NCBI GenBank assembly: GCA_963662175.1
Contig: OY759219.1
Coordinates: forward strand, 31,166,908 to 31,230,907
Direction: 5' to 3'
From: Aradus depressus
Lineage: Eukaryota; Arthropoda; Insecta; Hemiptera; Aradidae
Length of the DNA: 64,000 nucleotides
The first letter of the stretch is position 1, and each line of letters opens with the position of its first letter. The notes under the pieces are model-generated. The model did no database searches, was not told where the DNA came from, and saw nothing but the letters and a program-made list of their open reading frames with translations. Both the position numbers and the translations under genes were made by a program. This document shows, one piece after another, positions 24,101-33,100 of this stretch.

Positions 24101-27100
24101 TATGAGAGCGTACAAACCTAAAACCTGGAAGGCAACAAATAAATAAAACGTTTACAATTTGACCACTTAATATATTGGTTGATTTTCAAGCTACGGGCAA
24201 TAATGCCGTCTCAAAGTCTGAGGCGCATTTTCACTTAATGCTTTTAGAGTGAATTGAAGGGAGAAAACACTTTAAATGAATATTTTTTTTTTATCTAAAA
24301 GGCAATAACCTTGAGCACGACGTCCTTTGAAGGAGAAGTCGAGCCAATGCGGTATCAGGTACTTATTAAATACCACTAATGAAACCTGAGTAGGCAAAAT
24401 TTAGGATTCCGATAGTAGAGTTAACAGGGGTGCTTAGGTCCCTACGTATGTCCGTCCCCAGCAGCTAACAGGTCTGGTCCACTAGTAGTCAGTCACTCCA
24501 AACACTCTACCACTGAGATAATAGCTCAGAGGTGGCGTGCTAGTCTACTGAACTCAAGATCACGGGTTCGAAAATTAGTTTTAAGATGGCAGAAGCTCCA
24601 AAAAGTGAAATAAATTAAAGAAACGTTAAATAATACAAATACATAAATTTTTTATAGAAAATAATTTATTAACAACTTATTCTAAATAATAATTAGGTAT
24701 TATAAAATTTAATGACATAAATAATTTTATTGAAAGGATAATCATGTAAGCTGTCTCCGACGTTTTCGTTTTCGATTTCATTCATGAATATCATTTTTTG
24801 TTTGCTTTTCGCAAAGAAAACAAACATTTTTTTCAACATCTGCTGAATCACTATTCTTTCTGTAACTATCCACATTTAATAATAATTATTATCGGCAACA
24901 AGAAATTTTCAAAAAATTGGTAAACGGAAAGTCGAAAATGAAAAAGATGAAACAAATAAAAATGTAATAGGTCATCCCATAAGTAATGTCGGTTTCTCAT
25001 TATTGCCTGTTTGTATCAAAATTAAAGCCAACTGTCTTTGGATGATGATTTGTTTACCCATAATATTTAAATAGGTATTAATAAGTAATTAACTTATATT
25101 GTTTTGACTGAGGAATACCTATCTTTAGGTCTTCAGTTCACATTTTACCATGGAAGGGACTGGAGAACATATTCGGCATATTTTGTTATGGAAATTTAAC
25201 AAAGGCGAAAAAGCGGCTCCCACGCATCGAAAAATTGAGGAAGTTGGCGAGTGTCAAATAAGTGAGAGGCAGGTGCAACAATGGTTTGAAAATTTTCGTG
25301 GTAGACATTTCGACCTTGTAGGCGAGCCTCGCTCAGGCCGACTTGTTCAATTAGACGAGGATCTTCTGAGAGCTGCAGTTGAAGAAAATCTAGCTGTGAC
25401 AGTTGAAGAACTTGCCAACAAACTTGAATCAACCCATTTCACCATCCACCGGCATCTCCATCAGATCGGAAAAATTTCCAAATTAGGAAAATGGGTACCA
25501 CATGAGCTTAGTGAGGCAAACCTTAGAGGGCGTATCTCGATTTGCTGTTCATTAATCTCTAGGCTTAATGGGGAGCCATTTCTCGCTAGGATCGTCACTG
25601 GTGACGAAAAATGGGATCTTTACAACAATGTTGTGCGTTCTAGACAATGGCTCAGTCCAGGGCAAGAACCAATACCTCAGCCTAGAGCAGGCCTCCATCC
25701 CGAAAAGGTTTTGCTTTCTGTTTGTTGGGATATGGGAGGCATAATTCACTATGAATGGAGTGAAGCCGGCTTGGCCGTTTAAACCAAGTTCTTTCAGAAA
25801 AACAGCCTTCTTTAGTGAGTAGACGTGGAATTTTGTTTCACCAGGACAACGCAAGGCCTCACACTGCCAAGACACGATTACAAAAATCCATGGCTCATGT
25901 TGGAAAATTATGGCTCACCCACCTTATTCGCCTGATTTAGCCCCCTCAGATTACCATCTTTTACGGAGTCTACAAAATTATTTGAAGGGAAAAACAAAGT
26001 CGTTAGAAGAAGTAAATATGACAGTGAGTCAATTTTTTAATTCAAAAGAGAAAGATTTTTTTTAAAAAAGGAATAGAAGACTTGAAAAAAAAAAAAAAAA
26101 CATTGTACAAAATGACTGCGACTGTTATAATTTTTATTTATTTTTTTTATTCTATTTGCAATCTATATACAATATATACATAATAAGCAAATATGTGGTA
26201 AAAGAAAAATATAACGTCACTTGATGGGAGAAGCCAGCCAGCGCTGACACTCCCTCGAAAGTTAATTGTCATTATTCACTATCCTCCGAGAGAATATCGC
26301 GAGGCCACCTCCTGTTCAAGCGGCGGGGAGGATAGTCAGGATGGGAATGAGAGGAAAGGTCTTGTGCGAGAGGATTTGAATGGGAAGAAAGGTTTCTGTG
26401 GAATGATTGGAATCGGGATTTGATTAATTCATTTACAGTGGGAATACTGAGATCTCTGTGTAGGACTTTATTGGTGACATAGAAAGGAGCGTTGACAATT
26501 CGTCGGAGGAGTTTGGACTGGAATGCTTGGATACGATTTATGTTGGATTGTTTAGCTGTACCCCAAAGTTCGAGTCCGTAAATCCAAATTGGACGTATAA
26601 TGGTCTTGTAAATCGTAAGTTTGTTGTTAGTCGTCAGTTTCGATTTTGGTCCAAGTAGTCGACGTAACAGTCCGTATCTTCGATTCAGTTCTTGTCGTTT
26701 AAGTCGTGTATGTGGGTTCCACGTAAGTCTACTGTCTAGGTAAAACCCGAGATAGCGGACTTGGTTTGAAGAGGGAATCAGGATGTTGTTAATGATGACG
26801 GGAGGACAGGATTGAGGGCGTAGGGTAAATGTGACTTGAACACATTTCTGCTCATTTAATTTAATTCTCCAGAGGTTGCACCACCTCTCTATTTCAGTGA
26901 GGTGCTCCTGGAGGATGAGTGAGGCTACAGCAGGATCAGGATTGGTGGAAAGGATTGCTGTGTCGTCAGCGTAAGTCGTCAGTAATGTCTGAGGATGGAT
27001 AGGAATGTCGGCAGTATATGTATTGTAAAGGATGGGACCTAGGATGCTACCCTGTGGGACACCGGCCCGAATAGGTATGAGTTCTGAGTACTCAGAGCCT

Positions 27101-30100
27101 ACTCGGACCTTGAAATGGCGATCACTAAGGTAAGATTTCAGGATGAGGTAGTAGGTACTGGGAAGGAAGTGTTTCAGTTTGAAGAGCAGCCCCGGGTGCC
27201 AGACTCGATCAAAGGCTTGCGCCACGTCGAGAAAGGCGCCCGTGCAATACTCCTTGCATTCTAATGCATTAGATATGCAATCGACAACCCGAAAACACTG
27301 TTGGGTAGTGGAATGTTCAGGACGAAATCCAAACTGGTGTTTAGGTAAAATGGATTGAGATTCAAGGATTGGGATAAAACGTTTCAACAAGAGTTTTTCA
27401 AGGATTTTAGAGAAGATTGGGAGCAAGCTAATAGGACGGTAGGAAGAGACATCAGAGAGAGGTTTGTTGGGTTTGGAAATAACAGTAAGGATGGAATACT
27501 TCCATTGGACAGGAAAGTAGGTAGTTCTGAGGACTGAGTTGTATATAAGGGTGAGGAAAAGGACAGCTTTGCGGGGAAGGTTTCGTAGGATTTTCCCTGT
27601 GATCAGGTCAAATCCAGGAGACTTACGGATTGGAATTTTATTTAGAATGTGTTGTACATCAGAGGGATGAAAGGCCTTTGGCGGAGGAGAGAGAGGCAAA
27701 GGACTGGTAAGGAACTCTTCAACTTCTGAAGTATGAAGGGCGTTATAATCAGGATGGGGTGTGAACGTATTTTTGAGGTGAGAGGCAAAGAGCTGAGCCT
27801 TCTCCTCGTCGGATCTGACCCAGGAGCCATTTTGCTTAATGGGATAGGATAAAGGACTATATTTTAGAATTTTTCGGGTTGCAAACCACAGGGAATTATC
27901 TTTGGTGGAAAGGGAAGCTAGGTATTCATTATAATTTTCGGAGCGGAATTGTGAAAGTTGGATTTTGAGGTTTCGGGAAAGGTTATTGAAGGCAGTTTTG
28001 TCGGAAGGATACCGTGTTCGTTGCCATAGGGCACGAGCGCGGCGTTTTTCTGAAAGGAGAAGTTGGATGTGGCGAGGAAGAGGAGGGTTCGGGTTTGAAA
28101 CTGTAGGGGGAGTAGGAGTAGATGAAGCGTTCCAAGCACAGTCCTGTATGGCTTTAGTGAATTTTTGTACGGCTTCATCTAAGTCCTCAGGAGTTTTAAG
28201 GATTACATTTAAGTCAATTTGGTTTTCTAAGGAGGTTCTGAAGAGATCCCAATTCACTGGGCCGGGAGTTAAGGAAGGCTTTGGTGGGACACATAACGGG
28301 GTTAGACCAACGGTGAGGAGAACAGGACTATGGTCTGAGGATAAGTCGGGGAAGGAATAGGTAGAGGAGAATAAGGATCCTGTGCCAGATCCAACAAAGA
28401 AGTCTACGAGGTCTGGGTTGCGGTTAGGATCAGTAGGCCAATAGGTGGGAGAGCCGGGGGAGTAGATGTCATAGTGTTGGGTGTTAATAACATCGTTTAG
28501 GACTCGTCCTCGGGAATTTGGAACTCTGCTTCCCCACTGGTGGTGCTTCGCATTGAAGTCACCGCCAACGATGAAGCGAGGCCCCAGGGATCGGAAAAGG
28601 GTGAGGAACTCGTGATGAGGAATGAGTTTACTGGGAGTACAATATACTGCCGAGATAGTGACAGGGAAGGGAAAAAGTGACAAGGAGATCGTAGCGATTT
28701 GGAATGATTCTGTAGCCTGTGAGGAGAAAAAGTGATGGGATAAGGATTGTTTGATAAGGATGAGTGCGCCACCTCGGGCCCTATCTCCTGGGTAGTCAGA
28801 CCTGTAGCTCCGGTATCCTGGGATACTGAAGTACAGGCTGGTTGTCAAGTGGGTTTCCGTAATGAGAGCGATGTCTACATGTCTGTCAGTTAGTAGTAGT
28901 TCTAGTTCTTGTCTATGGGGTAACAGCCCATTCGAATTCCAAAGGAGGATCTGGAGAGGAAAGGAATTTAAAGGGATCATCGGGAGGATTCGGGTAGGAG
29001 TTTAGAGACGAGGAGGCTTAACATCGATATGAGAGGGGTGATTAATGACTTAAAGTCATTGAGAAAGGAGGTGAGGTGACTGATAACATCAGGAGTTGAG
29101 GATGTAGGGAGCTGGCTGGATGGGAGAGGATGAGGAAGGTTTTTTGGCTGTTGGGGGTAGTGAGATGTAGGAGGTGGGTAGTGAGAGGTAGGAGGTGGGT
29201 AGTGAGAGGTAGGAGGTGGCTGTGTTCGTGGTGGGCTGGCCACTTGGGCGTAGGACCGGGGAAGTGAGGAGGTGGCTCTGGGCTGACGGGCTGCAGCTGG
29301 CTGGAACCTGAGCTGGGGCACTGGTCTCAATGGTGGCGGTGGGACTGGTAAAGGAGCCGTCGGTGTCTTCATGGGGGGTTTGGCTGCCGCTTGCCTCTTC
29401 TTCATACGATCTTGTATTTCTTTGTGGACCTGGCAACCCCTGTAGTTGGCTGGGTGGTTATCCCCGCAAAGGACGCAGATCGCGGGTTCAATACGGTCCT
29501 TCTTAGAACAGTCCGCCGAAAGATGGTTGCCCGGACACTTCACACACCTGGGGGGATGGTGGCAGTAAGAGTGTGTGTGGCCATACTCCTGGCATTTTGT
29601 GCATTGAGGAATATCTTTTCTGCGTCGCGGTTCCTCGACCTGTATTCTAGTATACAGTAAATACTGTAACTTAAATATTTCTTTGCTCTTTTCACTTATA
29701 GCCAGGTCCACGAAGAAGAGGGGAAGAGGTGTCTTATAGATAGGATGACGCACATTATTAACGTTTTTCACGCTGAACCCGTGCTTTTGAAAAAGCGCCG
29801 ATTTAATCTCATCGGGTTGCGTTGAATTGTGCAGTCCTCTTATTACTACCCGGTAAGACCTGTCTTCCCGAAGCTGATAACAATGAAAGTCAGCCTCGGT
29901 GTCTTCAAGATGCTTCACAGTCTTTCTGAAGGTGTCGCTGTCTTGGGGGTAAACGACTAGGTCGTAGAGACGGGAGCGGCACGTGAAAGTCCCCTCTCCA
30001 ACAGTCCTAATTAGCTGGGAGCAGAACTTTTTGAAGTCTGAGATGTTCTTCACAACGATAGGAGGTGGCTTGGGGACTTGGGTGTTGGCGGGTTGCTGGG

Positions 30101-33100
30101 ATGTGGAGGGAGGGGGAAGGCTGGCTTCATCTTCTGAGGTTTCTCCTTCCGTGTTTTTGGCTTGTTTAGTTTGGGGTGAACCTGTTTTATTTGCATCTGG
30201 AGCTTTCTTGTAGGTTCGCTTCCGTGCTTTACTACTCACGACATTGAATCCTGAATTGTCGTCTTGAACAACATCCATTTTTAGAAATAAATAAAGTACT
30301 GATAATTAATAATAATAAAATGATAAAAAAAAAAAAAATAATAATAAAAAAAAAAAAAAAAAAATGCGAGAGGCAGCCTTGAACTCGGTACCTTCCAGTT
30401 AGAAGGGACACCGTCTAACTCCTACTCCACGGTGACAGTGATAGAAATGGAGCCAGAACCATATATAGAGTACAACTTGAGTGCCCGGCAGACAGGACTT
30501 GACAGGATCGGCGTCACTCACTACACATTTCGAAATTTAAAAAATAGAAAAAAAAAACAAAAAGAAACTGTTAGTTACTCACTATTCATCCCAAAAGTCT
30601 AGATAGTGATGCACAAAACAAAACAATAATTCACAAAATCATAGACAATTTGAAGTCGAGACAGCACGAGAATAAATACGTGTTTCCACCTCGGGAGCTG
30701 GTGGGGCACTCGTACAAAATGAGGGAAAATACATAGTTGATCGGTAACATTTTTCACATTTTTTTACACAACCCCAACCAAGTTATTTAAAAAGCGACAT
30801 TACTTGTGGGATGACCTCTACAAAAGGAATTTTTATTTATTACAATATAATATTATTACTGTAGAGACACACAATGCATACGTTTCTGTGGGCGAATATA
30901 ATCGAAAATTTCAAAAAATACTGTAAAAAATATATTCAAAATAACGTTCCACGGACACAGGCACTATACTAAACTGTTTTCGGAGCAGAGCCACTCGTGT
31001 TCTCCACTATCCCTGCTTCCCCACCCTACTCCCTTTTCTATACCTGCAATGCCTACTTTTCAAGGACGTTTGCTGTCCGTTTGTATACTTTATATAGAAA
31101 TTAAATAATTCTCGAGAGAAAAAATGGATATAGCTGTAAAAGGAATGTACTATACTAGAAGTATCGGAAGTATCCTTTTCATGGGAATATCCTTTAAAAA
31201 AAGAAAAAAATAATTAGCGGAAAGTTTCAAAGGGTAAACGTTTTACTTTTTAGTATAAGAAATTTAAAAAAAAACCGGAAACATTCAAATCCATTTATTA
31301 TAGCTGGGTTCCGAGGTATAAACCTAATTGCACTCGACTAATAGACAAACATTTTTTTTGAAAAATCATAATTCGAATCTCGAGGTGAGAAAATATGAAA
31401 TTTCGTTCAAAACTCACCATCGAATTTTCGAACGATTACACAATTTCCCTGTATATATAGCCGGGAAAGTAATAGAAAAACTATCCATTTTTGAACAGAA
31501 ATACATTTTCACAAGACCTTTTAGGCTAGCAAAAATATTGACACTAAGAAATGTTGTTGCTTAAATGCCCTAATTGAAAAAAAAAGTGTTGGTCAAATTT
31601 CTACATTTCCCATTTCGTCCTACTCCGCGTCCATGACTACTAGATATTTAAAGTCAATTTAACTGGTTACTACCCGATTAAATAATTAATATATAGCAGT
31701 ATTATAAGTAAAAATCTAAACTATAAAAATGTTGAAGAACTATAAATAATATACAGTTTTTTTTGTAAGGTCTAAAAAAAAAGTGGACCAAAGTTTTCTT
31801 ATAATGAACGCTATATGCAATAATGTTAATTAATAATTAATAAAAAAACGTTGTCAGTGTAGTATCGGCAATATACTTCCCCAGAACGAATTATTCAAAT
31901 CAAGTTGTTGCTCTCCCTCCAAAACCAATCAACTGTATGGGCTAAAAATTAATAGTTGACTTACATGAGGGCTTCTGAATCCTCATTGTATGCCATACTT
32001 ATGAGCTTTTGAATTTACAAATGACATTTTATCTCGATATTCATTACATCGACAGTTATAAAAGTTTTTGTGTTAAGACTACCCCTAAATCCCCTCCTTC
32101 CCTTTGGCCGATTTGACTGAAAATCAATAGGTGTCGTGTCCTTGACGGTTCTGGATATACATATAAAAGTTCGTTATAGGCGACGTTACATAATCAGTCC
32201 AAAATTCGATGCGGAGTTTACAGAATTACATGTTTTCCGACCTCCTGATTCCAAAAATGAAAAAAAAAAAAAAAAACGTTTTTGTCTATGCACTCCTGAT
32301 ATGAATGTATCGACACGTTTTGTATGTGTATCCAGAACCCTCTAAGGACAACACCTAGTGATTTCCAGCTAAATCGACCAAAAGATAAGGGGGAATAGGA
32401 GGCAGGCTTAACACAAAACTATAATAACTGCCGTTGTAACGAATGTATTGACATGAAATTTCATGTGTTTATTTAAGACCACAGAAGGGCGACACCTACT
32501 AATTTCCAGCGGAGGAGAGAGGGATGAGAGGGAGGCGCAACTCAAAAATTCCAATAAATAATGAAATTAATGTTTATATTCAAATTCAAAATTCGTAAAA
32601 ATAGTACTATTAATTTTCCGCGAAAACGGTAGAAGGGAAGCGGGATTTGAGAAGAGGGGCTTGATTTAAATAACTACCGATCTAATGAACTGATATGATA
32701 GATAAATAATAGTATGAGGAATTGAGGATACAGAAGCACTATAAATATTGAGCTTTAGCCCAATTAGCTTAGGAGGGTGAGCGAAAACGAAATTGAGTAA
32801 TTCAAGCAGGGGAAATACATAGCCGGTGAGTTAGCACAGTGGTAATCGTGCTTGTCTTCTGAGCTCAAGATCGTGGGTTCGAAACCCGACCGAGGCCCTT
32901 AGTATATTTTATCTCCCACCACACCTTGGGATGTTAAACGATGGTCCCAAGCCTATACGATGTCAGGTACTCGTTAAAGACCCCTACCCTAGGTGAATAC
33001 AAATTTAGGACTCCCAGAGTAGAGTCGGGCTCATGTAAACCAGAGGGACGAAAAAGCGCTCTGGTAATAGGCGATGTGACCTCGTTGTTAAAGCCCGGGC

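Larger units (their letters stand above)
26116..30711 (-). mobile_element. Full-length Jockey-clade non-LTR retrotransposon
   Basis: The element is 4596 bp, flanked by GTACAAAATGA at 26105-26115 and 30712-30722, a perfect 11-bp duplication of mariner sequence. Parts on -: a ~433-bp 5' UTR (30279-30711) with an A-rich run, ORF1, ORF2, and a ~156-bp 3' UTR. There is no clear poly-A tail at the 3' end (it ends near ACAGTCGCAG). Intact duplications and both ORFs open point to a recent insertion. Confidence 0.92.
24970..30816 (+). mobile_element. mariner transposon interrupted by a Jockey-clade element
   Basis: The left end GGTCATCCCATAAGTAATGT (after TA at 24968-24969) is inverted at the right end (CGACATTACTTGTGGGATGACC, key part ACATTACTTGTGGGATGACC, to 30816). 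Without the 4.6-kb insert and its duplicated 11 bp, the mariner is about 1240 bp, a normal length. The transposase is on +. The right half after the insert (30712-30760) continues the C-terminal codons. It sits in SEC63 intron 4. Confidence 0.9.
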
